From Casuarius casuarius (taxonomy: Eukaryota > Chordata > Aves > Casuariiformes > Casuariidae): 64,000 nucleotides of DNA. This document shows positions 53,901-64,000 of the stretch, in pieces (position 1 is the stretch's first letter; each line of letters opens with the position of its first letter). The notes beneath the pieces are model-generated. The model was not told the DNA's origin. It worked only from the letters and a program-made list of their open reading frames with translations, and did no database searches. The position numbers were made by a program, and so were the translations under genes. The stretch spans positions 1,038,788 through 1,102,787 of the forward strand of contig PTFA01000303.1 of the NCBI GenBank assembly GCA_003342895.1. The letters run 5' to 3'.

Positions 53901-56900
53901 GCCAAAATGCTTACAACTGCTATTTAAGACAGTTCTTGAATTAAACAAGAAAATAATATATGTATACAGAAATTGAGAGAGGATCCGTATTTATTTTTAA
54001 TTCACAAATACATTCCTTCTGGAAGATGGTGACCTATTCAGCTGATGTTTTGTGTTCCTTGATGAACAGTATTTTTAGCCAGGCAGCACTGAAACTATTC
54101 TGTTGTAATGAAATGGCTGTTTATCTGCATGGGAGAAGACTGCCTCTCCTATAAAAGGCACATGACTTTGTCATTTATTTCCCTGAAGCACCCAGACTTT
54201 GTGCCTGGTAATGGCCGATATCACTTAGGAGCCTTAATTGTCTCTTAATATTACCTATTGCCCTTTGCAACGGCAAAAGCAGAGAGAGATTGCAAACAAA
54301 GCAAGCAAAAGTTCACAGCTTGCTCCTGCCAAGTCACCCAGTGTATATTTGGCAAGAAAGATCCTTTCCTGATGGGGCAGGGTCCGAACATCCCACCTGC
54401 TCCCTGAAAATCAGGGGAAGGGTTCAGGGGCAGCAGCAATCGCATACTCCCCCGGGGCAGCATCCTGCAGCTTCTGCAATTTGAAGAAGATCAAAGAGCC
54501 AGTCCATACAACACAACAGTAAGACAAAAATCCATTAAAATCCTTTTACTGTACAGGAATGTGCATTTCCAGACAGCCAGCAGCAGAGATGAATTTGGCT
54601 CACACAACACAACGAGCACTGAAAAACTTCCCAAAGAAATTGAGGCCGGACGAGAAAAGCAGTGGACTACATTCAGCTGAAAAACAGGGTTTGTTAGCAT
54701 CCCTGGTGCAAACCTGTGTTTCCCACTACAACACAAGCCTACCTATTAGTTAAGAAACATGTATAAATTACCCTGGTATGTGCTCCCTTCAGCTCCTCAG
54801 ATCTACCCTCAAGGACACCTTGGCAAGGTTCAGTGTTGAAAAATCAAGTTCATCACTTCCACTGAGGGGCAACGGGCAAGGCTGGAAAAGTGAGGACTCG
54901 CGACACACCACCTGAGGGACAGCCAAGTACGACAGCTGAAAGTCAAGATCGTAAACCGTACCTGGAGAGCAGGTTATAAAGCTCCCCCACCGCCTACACG
55001 AATCCATCCTCAACGGCCCATAATACCTAACAACTTGAAACCAGAACGACTTGCATAAACCAGCCGTAAGAACTCGGTACATGGCTATGACAAATAACCA
55101 TAGTTAACCTGAGGTGCTGAGGCCTGTCTAGAAGAGTAACACTTTAACGCTGGAAGTGGCCCAGAGATGTGTCTGGACACACTAATCAAGACGAGGCTGA
55201 TCCGCTAGCCCGGTTTCAGAAGCGCGTGACATTGCTTGGCTAAACATCTTCTGAGAGTGCGCAGGTTCAGGGCTTGCTATAGCTCTCCTAGCACTTCCTC
55301 CAGCAGAAGAAAGAGGAGGACATCTTCCACCATGGTGGGGCAGTTTTCATTCCAGACTCTCCCTAAACAAACCTGTAAGAGATTTCCCCTAAATAAGTTA
55401 AAGTACAGTAGCAACAGGAAATTAGACCAAGAGCTTGTGTTTCTAAGGTGATTAAGAACCATCCAAGCAGAATGATGGGAACGCGTTTCCCATGGAGAGA
55501 AAATGTTGGAGCAGACAAGCAGGTTGAGCCATGGAGTCAACCTATTTGAAAGAAATTTTTGGTGCTTGCCAGCACTGGCATTACGACAAAAAGCATCCCT
55601 GATTTCCAAAAAGCCATGAACAAAAACACACACACTTTAAAAAGCACCTTGCTCTCCAAGTTTACACAAAAATGAACACAGTGATGGTAAATTTGCAACT
55701 AGTGGAAAGGAAGGTGAAAGTAACTCCTGCAAATGGATCGCAAATCCAAATGAAATGGTTCAGGAGTCCAACGAGTCTATAGAAAACACAAACAAGTCTT
55801 ACTGTAAAGTGCTGAAGTTCCAATAACCCAAATCAAATAAGCATTAGAGGCAAATTGAAGAACAGGGTACATCTCCCTGAAAACACCCACCAACAGCTTT
55901 TAACACTGGTGCAAACAATTGGAAAAACACAGTCAAAAGTGAATTCCTGGGTCAAAATCAATGCATTTAGACCTCAGAGAATTAACTGAAGCCCCTGAGT
56001 AATACAAAAGCAGAGACTGCCTACAGCAACACTATTCACAAAGGATGCAAGCCATTTAATAAGAGCAATTAGCACTGCTTAGGCAGCTCACACAGACCAC
56101 TCTGCACCAAGCCAATGTCCAGCTGATCAAAGCCCTGGCCCATATGGGCCCTCAAGAAAAACACAGCCCTTGACGACAATCTCAAGTGCTGAGAAGGAAA
56201 CCCAAGAAGTAATTTCAGGAAGAAGAGAACGTGGAGTCTTGTAAAAGTTATTTCTCCTTCCTAGCCTTTCCACCAGTCACCCACGTACCAGCAGGCAACG
56301 TGGACCCAAGTACTAGCCATTTGCCAGTGACCTGAAATCTACTTCTCCTTTACCTTGTATGACCACACCACTGCCACCACCACGTCCTAGTGTTTGGGCA
56401 GCTTCTACTCACAGAAGGGGAGCAGCTGCCTGAAGGTGACCAAAGCAGGCAAGCAGGGATGCTGGTGAGCAGCAAAAGGACTAGGAAGCATCTGCAGGCA
56501 ACGTGGTCTCCCAGGGCTGAAGGACCAAAACCTCCTCCGGTCGGTGATTCAGCCCAGCGCGAAGGAGTGCTCTTGGATTAGCTGCCGAATGTAACCCCTC
56601 CCCTAGCAGTGCCACGAGCAGCGCCCACCAGCCTCTCCAGCCAGCCATGGGATGGTCCTATCCTGCTACCTCAGTCTTCCCACCTCAGCTTGCCTAGTTG
56701 TACTGCTGTGACATGGGTACCTGGACACAACGCCTGCAGGGCCCAAGGACGAGTTAGTACGGGGTAGTGCTGCACTATATATCCTGGAAGAGAAGCGTGT
56801 TATATATGTTCTCCACTGCCCTCCTGCACAAGCGCAGAGCAAGCTCCAGGTACCTCCAAGGTGCTCCACAGCCTCAACACAGCGAGTCAAAAGGAGCTGA

Positions 56901-59900
56901 GCTCTGGGACAAGGGCTGTGGCAGCCAGCTCCGCTCCTCCAGCTCAAAGTCCTTCTTGAAAAGGGGTAAGTTCATCTGCACAGATCTGTAGGACCCCCAA
57001 AAGGTGAGACTAAGCTCCCTTGGGAATGAAAGGCCATCCCAAGCTTCCCTCTACTGCTGAAAGGGTCAGAGACACATCCTCAGCCCGTCTTCTCTGAACA
57101 AATCCATAACACTTGCATAAAACTCAAACCTAGCATCCACTGCACTCTTGCTAAAAGACAGCAAAAATAAAAGAAAACCCAAACATCGGTTACTGAATGG
57201 GTGGCTTGTAAACGGTAGCAAATGAAAGGCCCAGATATGGTGGCAACAAGCAAGAATGAGGTCATCTGGAGCGCAGAATATGGATATTCTGTCAAAACCC
57301 TCAAGCTTTAGCACAGAATGAGGTTAACAAGCTTGATCACGGGAAAGAGCAGTACTCCTCCACTGACACCAGCGACCGGTCCAGCTGAACAGCCCCCGAG
57401 GGAAAAGTTTCTCCTTTCCACACTCCTTCATGACAGTGAAGACTTCAGAGGAGCAACCAAACCACACAGGCCACACGTAGCAGATGCGAATTAATCTCCA
57501 GCCCTGACGCATCTGTAGCTGTCTCAAAATTGCCCTTTCAGGAAGGGATTAACGCCACGGGCTCTACACCGGAGCGACCTGCAGACCGTGCAGGAATCTG
57601 CAGCTCCGAACGCGCTCATGACAAGGAAGAGAGCAGCGTACGTACCAACGGGAGCTCTAAGCAGACCCCCTAAACACAACACCGCTCTCAGCAGTTCATT
57701 TTCATGAGTTAGTGCTTACATCTTTTCTATTATCAACTTTCACACAACAGAAAGGGTCCCCTAGAGACCATCAAAGCATGTGTTATACCACGGTCTCCAG
57801 CACAGCCACTGTCCCAATTACGTACAAAATACAACCTCTCTGCTTCAGAGGTCGCTTCTTTGAAACTACCCACGCAAGCTTACAGGTGCATGCAAGCACG
57901 CGGTGGCTCAGCGGCACTCGGCTCTGGAAAGCCTGCCCTGGCAGGACGGGGCTTGCACGCAATATTCACAGAATTGTTAAAAGTAGCTGATATAACTCCA
58001 CAGTATAAAGAGGGAGCCGGACTTTTGAAGCACTCTGCAGAGGTCTAGGCATCACAGCAAGCAAGCTGCACCTGCAGTACGATACAGCCCTCCAACATCA
58101 GTGCAGTGCAGAACGAGAACTCCCAGTGGCAAGGATCGCATAGTTTTTGCTCTGAAATACCATGTAAAAATCTGGGTTCCTCAGTTCTATGAAAATAAAT
58201 TAAAACAGGGGAAATTAGGGGCTGAAGACCCTGAATTATGAATATTCATTTGAGAACAATACACACGTTGAGCCTTGAGCTCTCTTCATCATGACTGTTT
58301 CTAACATAAAACTGTTGTTATTTGTCATCAGAGAGAGCGAGCAAGCAAGCGTGCACACGTCCTTTCCTTGGAAAATTTCAGCTTCACGTAGAAGAAATCT
58401 GGCATACAAACCAAAGCAGCATGACAGAGATATACTGATACCACACCTCCTTTGAATGATATCTGACTGTTCAGAAGCTCATTTTCTTTTACGAGAGAGG
58501 CTCCCCATCAGACTCCTCCTCTTCCAAGACTAACCACATCCGGCTCTGCAGAGCACGCGATCCCCGCAGTGGTGTTAATTCCCCAAGGAATCTGCAGTCA
58601 CATTTTTTTGTATTACAGACTCAACCACGCGTGACATACCGAGTCCAAAACATGCCGACAAGCTTAGAATCAACTTTGGCAAAAAGTGCACGCTCTGGAG
58701 GAACTGAAATGCAAGTGAACTCTTGCTTGGCAGGCAAGTCCGATGTGCAGGAGGCTGCTGCTGCTTGGGAAGGCTCCTGCCCTTCTGCAATGAGAGAGGG
58801 ATTTCCCTGCCCAGAGCTGAGAACCAGAAGGAGCAGCAAGTCTAACTCGACCCAGCACGCTATTTAACAGCTCTGTTGTTTCAAAAACTAACCATTGCCA
58901 AGCATAACCCCATTGCTTTGGGTTCAGAGATGACTTGGTATTGCTGTACGCAGAAACATGGTGCTCAGGCAGCCTTTGGCGAGTCCACTCGATCAGACGG
59001 CTGGCCAAGAAGCACTGATGGCCACAGTTACACCTACATGTTTAACTAGGAGATTTTGTATGTATTTCAGAGTTTGTATATGAAACTTTCCACTTCTGAG
59101 CACACCCTCTGCCTCTTCATGGGATCAGTGTCAGGCCCAGTTATAACACAATATAGAGAACATATTCAGGCCCTAAAGAAAACCATAAAATGGGGAGAAA
59201 TCAGACACCAAAGGCATTATACACTCAGCTCTTAAGCTTTCAGTAGCCACTAAAGATATAAGCATGTGATTATTTGGGACATTATTCAGTCCCAAACTAC
59301 ATACTTTTTTTTTTTTTTTTTAGTATTTCTGTGAAAAAGGTATAAACATTAAAGACATAGGTCTACGTATCCTACGTAGGTGCTGGAAAGATAAGAACCG
59401 GACAATGTTATAAACAGTGAATCTGTTCCTGACAAAAAGACACAGAAGTAACATGCTCACAGATGAGCAATACTTCTGCTATTTGGCACTCAACTGCAGA
59501 CAGCCTTCACATACGTGGGCAGGAGAAGTGCCCATGTTAAGTTCATCTGGCATGGGAAGACTGCAAAAGCGAAGCAGTTGGTATGACCCCTGTGGTTGCC
59601 ACAATTATTTCTAATCCTCACTTACGCAAATGCTTGGTTCAACTTCAGACTGCCACAACGGTCCAAGGCATGGTCTAGAACATGCAGTTTTTTCCTCCAT
59701 CACTAGCTGCCATTGCTGCAGGTGATAGCTGTTGGAGGTACATACAGGATTTCTCTTTGCAAACCCGTAAGAGGGCAGTATCAGACAAAAACGGTCACAT
59801 AGGAAGCTGGGGAAAGGCCCGGGGTTGATTTCCTCATCTTCACACATCCCCCCGGAAGAAATGAAGGCTTGCTCCCCTGCTTACCTTGCTGCTGCAATTT

Positions 59901-60368
59901 GTAGTCCGTGGAGTATGCCTTGCCTATGATGTTCCACACCGGCCTCAGACAGCCAAAAAGTCCCTCAAGAAACCCACCACTCCCACTGCCTGATCTGCTG
60001 AACTGGACTTTAACATCATCGGCTCCGCTGTTGCTCTCTCCGTCCATAGTGCTCCTGTTGCCCTGAGGAATGGGTGTTTCGGATTCATCCTGCTCTCTCA
60101 GCTGCAGCACGCTGTTCTCAAATTGGTCCCTAGAGTCCTCACTGATGCTGGTCAGTACTGCTGCGGTCACTGGGCTGCTCATGTTTTCTATGAGGTCTGC
60201 CTGCAGCAAGCCCTTCTCGCGCACGTCCTCTATGAGTTCGGGCGACGGGTGGTTTCCCGAAGGTGCGTGCTCATCGTGTATCCTGCTAAAGTCTTTATCT
60301 TCACAGAAAGCTTTGCTGATTGAGTTTGGAGAGGAAGACAAGCTCAGGCGCTCCTGAGTACTGGCCAT
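35836..60368 (-). CDS. MAP3K13: MAP3K13 (LZK), leucine-zipper-bearing MAP kinase kinase kinase (complete CDS)
   Basis: A mixed-lineage/DLK-type kinase that activates JNK signalling through MKK7, important in neuronal stress responses. Thirteen coding exons in transcript order: 60459-59885 (coding from 60368), 52206-52023, 51541-51350, 50605-50447, 46823-46665, 45301-45193, 44222-44113, 43104-42988, 42472-42335, 41305-40561, 39099-39029, 36996-36699, 35937-35836. The total is 2868 nt, giving 955 residues (human 966), with every splice phase consistent. Kinase domain from about residue 168: glycine loop [12 protein letters not shown] (177-188), VAIKK with Lys198, HRDLKSPN with Asp282, DFG at 300-302, then WMAPEV. 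Two leucine-zipper/coiled-coil segments follow, around residues 430-505. Then come a basic [11 protein letters not shown] stretch, a His-rich tract (about 623-652), an acidic Ser/Glu patch and a conserved C-terminus ending SSATW. The sister gene DLK (MAP3K12) is excluded by the N- and C-terminal matches. It converges on TMEM41A. Confidence 0.97.
36997..39028 (-). other. MAP3K13 intron between exons 11 and 12, with LINE fragment
   Basis: Intron bounded by the donor at 39028-39027 and the acceptor at 36998-36997. Its middle third is an old CR1-like LINE. I see nothing else. Confidence 0.75.
37930..38640 (-). mobile_element. Ancient CR1-family LINE fragment (3' portion), antisense on plus
   Basis: Read on plus, the segment follows the reverse complement of the CR1 3' end in order. 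First a 'ctatcctccataaattta' piece, then 'tccacagcatccc...gagctccaca', then a 'caatttcatggacctcc' piece. Next comes 'ctttgagctgtggcaaccaag', a 'tcctttcctaacatgcctta' piece, and finally 'atcatcaaatttaatctgc'. It is diverged with no intact reading frame, so it is an old insertion in the same sense as MAP3K13. CR1 is the dominant LINE of birds and reptiles. The exact subfamily cannot be named by eye. Confidence 0.65.
39590..39925. other. Pyrimidine-rich intronic block
   Basis: Strongly C+T-biased plus strand in a MAP3K13 intron. It has several overlapping open frames of low-complexity Ser/Pro/Leu type and no known protein. It could be a decayed interspersed repeat. Similar blocks occur at about 41430-41620 and 46090-46480. 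Confidence 0.35.
40999..41088 (-). other. His/Gln-rich low-complexity tract within the MAP3K13 coding exon
   Basis: About 30 codons (residues 623-652) contain 11 histidines plus a QQQ run. The human protein also has a His/Gln/Pro-rich segment at this place, but longer and different in detail. It is a fast-evolving disordered spacer between the basic patch and the conserved [20 protein letters not shown] block. Confidence 0.8.
43945..44080 (+). mobile_element. CR1 LINE fragment
   Basis: The plus strand shows the familiar CR1 C-terminal/3' sequence, including 'cctgttttggggccc', 'ggggctggagcacatgccct', 'gagggagctga' and 'ggagaagaaaaggctgg'. Internal deletion and substitutions remove any reading frame. 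It lies in a MAP3K13 intron, antisense to the gene. Confidence 0.75.
44650..44673. repeat. (CA)n microsatellite
   Basis: About twelve CA dinucleotides in a row inside a MAP3K13 intron; probably length-polymorphic. Confidence 0.9.
46824..50446 (-). other. MAP3K13 intron 4 (within the kinase domain)
   Basis: A 3.6-kb intron between the exon ending VDIW and the exon starting with the SFGVVLW block. I see no RNA gene or mobile element in it. Confidence 0.7.
52207..59884 (-). other. MAP3K13 intron 1 of the coding region (7.7 kb)
   Basis: The largest intron, splitting Asp162 just before the kinase domain. It has a 17-base T run at 59305-59321, a single ambiguous base at 53055 and an octamer-like palindrome at 58238. 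None of its open frames on either strand shows a known protein. Confidence 0.7.
53055..53055. other. Single ambiguous base
   Basis: One isolated N inside an intron; an unresolved base call, with no effect on any gene. Confidence 0.99.
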
Positions 60369-60459
60369 GATGCCGTGAGGGTGCATCAAGGAGATAGTCT
60401 GATTTGGTACTTAGAGAATTAGTACAACACAATTCAGATGCGACATGTGGACCCAGTAC
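59885..60459 (-). CDS. MAP3K13: MAP3K13 start-codon exon (5' UTR plus residues 1-161)
   Basis: The acceptor at 60461-60460 (attccag) opens the exon and the donor at 59884-59883 closes it. ATG 60368 aligns with the human start (MASTQERL against MANFQEHL) and has a strong Kozak context (A at -3, G at +4). An in-frame ATG 18 bases upstream (60386) sits in a poor context, with a TAA further upstream in the same frame. A 12-codon uORF occupies 60446-60411. The C-terminal part encodes the near-invariant [19 protein letters not shown] block just before the kinase domain. Confidence 0.92.
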
Positions 60460-63400
60460 CTGGAATGAGAGGAAAAGAGAACAATTTTCAAATTTAAGTA
60501 TTTTCACGAAGTGCTTTTGCAAAGGTGAGCTGATAATTAACTAGTAATACCAGATGACTGCTGTTACTTAGTAAATAATTACTATATGAAAGAAGAAAAC
60601 AAATGATTCCTACAGAAACTCCACTCGCACAGTGCAAAATCTGCTTCACTGGGAAGGCATGCATTTTTTTCTCAGTAACCTACTGCAAGAATTGCCTGGT
60701 AAAGAGACACCACAATTTTTACAGAAAAGCCTGAAGGTCAAAACTTGTCAACACTTTTTACAGCAAAGAACTGTCCCTTCATGGTTACTATTTAGCCTTT
60801 AATAGACTGAAGCTGACCCTCAGGAGTTTCCCAGCTCTGTTAGGGGTAGAGTCCGGTCACGGTTTCTGCGGCTGGCACAGTCCCCAAGCTCAGGATTCCC
60901 CTGCAAACCCCTGAGACAACGTGTAAGAGAACCAGAGCACAGTGATATCGGTGTCCCAAACCCACCCAAGGATGGTTTGTACCTGCTCCCTCAGAGCTCC
61001 ACCTAGATGGGACCATCCTAGTCCTTTACTTTTACGCTTTCAAGGTCAATGTAGCAAAACACGTACATTCTTTAACTATGTTCATATTATCCTTAAAAGG
61101 ACTTCAAGAACAGTATACCCTCCTAGCTGATCTCCCTTCTTCTGCAAGCCTGATGAGCATCTCCCGCTGCTTTGCTTGCCCCTGCGTGAAGTCACTGGTA
61201 GTCTGCATAGAAATTCAGAGCGGGTGTCCCTCTTAAAAAGTCTCTCCATCTCTCCCCCCCCCACACTTGTTCCACCAAAAGGCCTTTTCCTGCAAGCCAG
61301 CTCAGTCCCACCTTTGCACAAAACAAATCTGCACACCGAGCTGGGCCGCACTGAACTGCGCTGCGCCAGCTTCCCCGCACCTAAGTAAAGCCACTCTCGA
61401 GTAAAGGCACTTCTGCAACCCAAGTCTCTAACTTTGTGCCAGAGACGGTTCAGCGCGTTCAGCCTGTAGCAGAACAGAGTCCAATCTTAAATTCCATCTG
61501 AGGTTGAGAGAAAGAAAAAAAAAAACGGCAAAGAGAAACTATTTTGTTAAAAAGTAAGATAAATCACACGGGGTACAAAGTCCTGGGCTCTGCAAACAGC
61601 CACTGAAAGGAAGAACGAGGTGGCCAGGTCGCATGCAGCCAATCGTAAGGGAACAGCTCAGGCTCCGTAATTTCTCAAGATGAAATCATTTCCGAGACAA
61701 GAGATAAGAACTTCGGGTACAAAAAGCTCAGGCCCTCTGCGTCAGTCCCTCCTCGCCAGAGCAGCATCCCGGCAGAAGCATCGAATGGGAATGCCCAGGA
61801 GCCGGCTTTACCTTCATGTATTTCTGCCTGCTCACATAGGGGTTATACATAAGAGCATCGTTGAAAGAATGTCGTTCACGTTGCAAAGTAAGTTCTTTAA
61901 GAACAAGCAAAATAGCAAGTGAGGCAAAAATTGTGTCATAGTCCATATTCATAAAGGAGCTGAATTAAACTCATGCGGGAGCCTCACGGTTGGCTTTTCC
62001 CTACCCTATCCGTGAGGAGCATCACAGCGCCCGATTCCCTGGTCCCAGAAGTTGTGGGGTGACAACAGGAGTATGGCTGCTACTAGTAGTAGTATGACCA
62101 CAGATTTTGTTGTTGATACAGAAACGGGAAAAGTTTCAAACCTGAACAGAATTCCACAAAAATACCAAAACAACCGCAACTCGGTGCTCCTGGAAGTCAG
62201 CAGGGATGATGCCCAAGAGCCAGAAAAAGACAAATGATTCCTTACGCAAAAGCAAAAGGCGACCAACGTTGCTATGGAGGAACCTGCTTTTCACACTGCG
62301 GAGTATTAGGCAACCTGGATAAAAGGTCGGCCTCACTCTCCCCTGCAGGAAGCCCTAGAACAAGAGCCAAGGCAAGAACTTGAGGAAACAACATCCCAAA
62401 AAAAGCACTTCACATTTAAATAACGGGAAGCACACAAAGCATTAAAGCAGATTTAGAGGATAATAATGTTTTGCTGCTCCATGATTCTCAAAATACACTA
62501 CTTAACGCAGGCCGGGGTTTGCTCTCACCTTGCTATGCGGTTTGCTGGCTTTGGAAGGCCTGAGCACGTGACTGAACAGGGAGAAAACAGCTTTTGTACT
62601 CATACACACATATTTCACGTCTTCCTAGTTTATAAATGGATTATCAATATACATCCCCACCCAATGTATTTCTTATTATTGCTTAGAAAGTTAAGCCTCT
62701 CTCTTTCATTCTGCTGGGGAAAGAAGCCCTACTACATATATACATTACCCTGATAAGCGTACACACATTTTAAGGTAAAGCCAGATATAGCTACTAGACC
62801 ACCCTGACTCTCAGTTCATTTAAACTCTGGTGTTATTTTCTCTACAGGAGCCTGCAATCTCCCACCAAAATCAGAGTGAACTCGCTGCTTTGAGAGCAGG
62901 AGGAGGCAGCTTTTATTCTAAAGCGACTACGTACCAGGCCAAATCCAAGGAAATGGTTCCAGATTCGTTGGGGTGTAGAAGGCAGTTGCTGCGACAATGC
63001 ATTAAGGTTGATTTGTTGGGGAAATGATTTTTTTTTTTTAATCATCTTATATTACAGTAAATTCTGCAACGAGCAACCTCTTGCCCTTGCAAAATTTGAT
63101 TTAACACAGACAAACTAGGTTTTCTTTGACCTTGCCATCTCTTCAAACAAGGGATGAAGACAATTTTTCAAGCTTTACTGTCATGCCGTCCCTATTTCTT
63201 TGGTCGGAGTACTGGTGATATTGCTGAGCTTCGTAAGATTGAAGTCTTATTAAAATATATATATATATATGTGCATATATATCTTAGTTTCTTTCAATGC
63301 AAAGAAAAACATTTTACTGAAAGTTGGAAGTTTCATTTTAGGCAGAATCTTTCCCATTTGAGCTTTTTTCGAGGCCTGTACAAGCCCCCTCTGAACTTCC

Positions 63401-64000
63401 ACAGTGGGAAGCACAGTCGAGCAGGGCTCCGTTTTTACCTTAATGATGCTTGTGCTATGACAGTCTTTGAAGCACGAGCTGAAAGCCGCGCACGTGCATA
63501 GGAGGAGCACGTGCATATTTAAGATACTCCGATTTCACCAAGTGCCTCTGCGGCAGCAGACTTCGAGGCAGACCCTCCGATTCAAGCCATTTTGACGAGT
63601 TCGTGCACCCTGCAGCTAAAAAAGTCATTTTACATCCACGCGGGACTTTGAGGCTCTGTGCAATTTTGCGTGATCACAAGTTCTTGCGAATAACTGCATT
63701 TGCAGGCAAAGCGTTTTCCCAAGCAAAGCTCCACCGTGCCCGGACGGCAGGAACACCAACGGCACTGCAGCGCATCAGACAGCCTGAACCGCTGTTTATG
63801 AGTACCAGGAGATACATCTGAAGACGCTGCGGTTGCACAAACGCCACGCGCGGACCATAACGAAAGCTTCTCCTTTAAGGAGCCGTGTTAAAAATAGAGT
63901 AGCAAATCACAGCTCCGGCTCCAGCCCACAAACAAGAAAATCTTAGCGTGCTGTAAAGGTTGCCGAAGCGCGAAGCGTGCCCCACTGTTCCCGACAGCTC
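60460..64000 (-). other. MAP3K13 upstream intron/leader region
   Basis: Sequence 5' of the start-codon exon. The transcription start and noncoding first exon are not recognised and probably lie beyond the right edge. An AT dinucleotide tract is at about 63256-63282. The plus-strand open frame 62052-62237 has an unusually protein-like composition but no known match. Confidence 0.5.
63256..63282. repeat. (AT)n-rich microsatellite
   Basis: Alternating AT interrupted once by 'gtgc'; simple sequence upstream of MAP3K13. Confidence 0.8.

Noticed and set aside
60386..60389. Upstream in-frame ATG as the main MAP3K13 start
   Set aside because: Its context is poor (T at -3, C at +4), while the ATG at 60368 has a strong context and aligns with the human start.

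Overview
This window is vertebrate nuclear DNA, most likely avian. The evidence is five multi-exon genes with GT/AG introns and very close similarity to human proteins, fairly short introns and spacers, CR1-type LINE fragments, no Alu- or L1-like sequence, and two assembly gaps exactly over GC-rich promoters. A crocodilian or turtle source cannot be excluded, but the low repeat load favours a bird. All identities rest on recalled human protein families plus splice-phase bookkeeping; no database was searched.

Layout. (1) 600-4026, minus: the 5' coding exons of CEP63, which runs off the left edge. (2) About 6.2-6.95 kb: a GC-rich, divergent promoter shared by CEP63 (minus) and ANAPC13 (plus), broken by a 420-base gap. 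(3) 7447-10081, plus: ANAPC13, complete in two coding exons (74 aa). (4) 10.1-13.5 kb: spacer with no recognised gene. (5) 13510-27351, plus: LIPH, a phosphatidic-acid-selective phospholipase A1, complete in ten coding exons (455 aa). (6) 27.8-30.2 kb, plus: TMEM41A, with exon 1 lost in a 495-base gap. (7) 30.2-35.8 kb: the tail-to-tail region of TMEM41A and MAP3K13, containing an orphan CpG island near 34.3 kb with a candidate minus-strand first exon. (8) 35836-60459, minus: MAP3K13 (LZK), complete coding sequence in 13 exons (955 aa). (9) 60.5-64 kb: upstream intron or leader of MAP3K13.

The genes are not a pathway. They are a syntenic block: LIPH, TMEM41A and MAP3K13 keep the order and orientation of human 3q27, whereas CEP63/ANAPC13 lies at 3q22 in human. 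The ANAPC13-LIPH spacer is therefore a rearrangement junction relative to human, and SENP2, the human neighbour of LIPH, is absent here. I found no exotic new system. The best leads are the orphan CpG-island exon at about 34.25 kb, the synteny junction, and the upstream ORF and alternative starts in the MAP3K13 leader.
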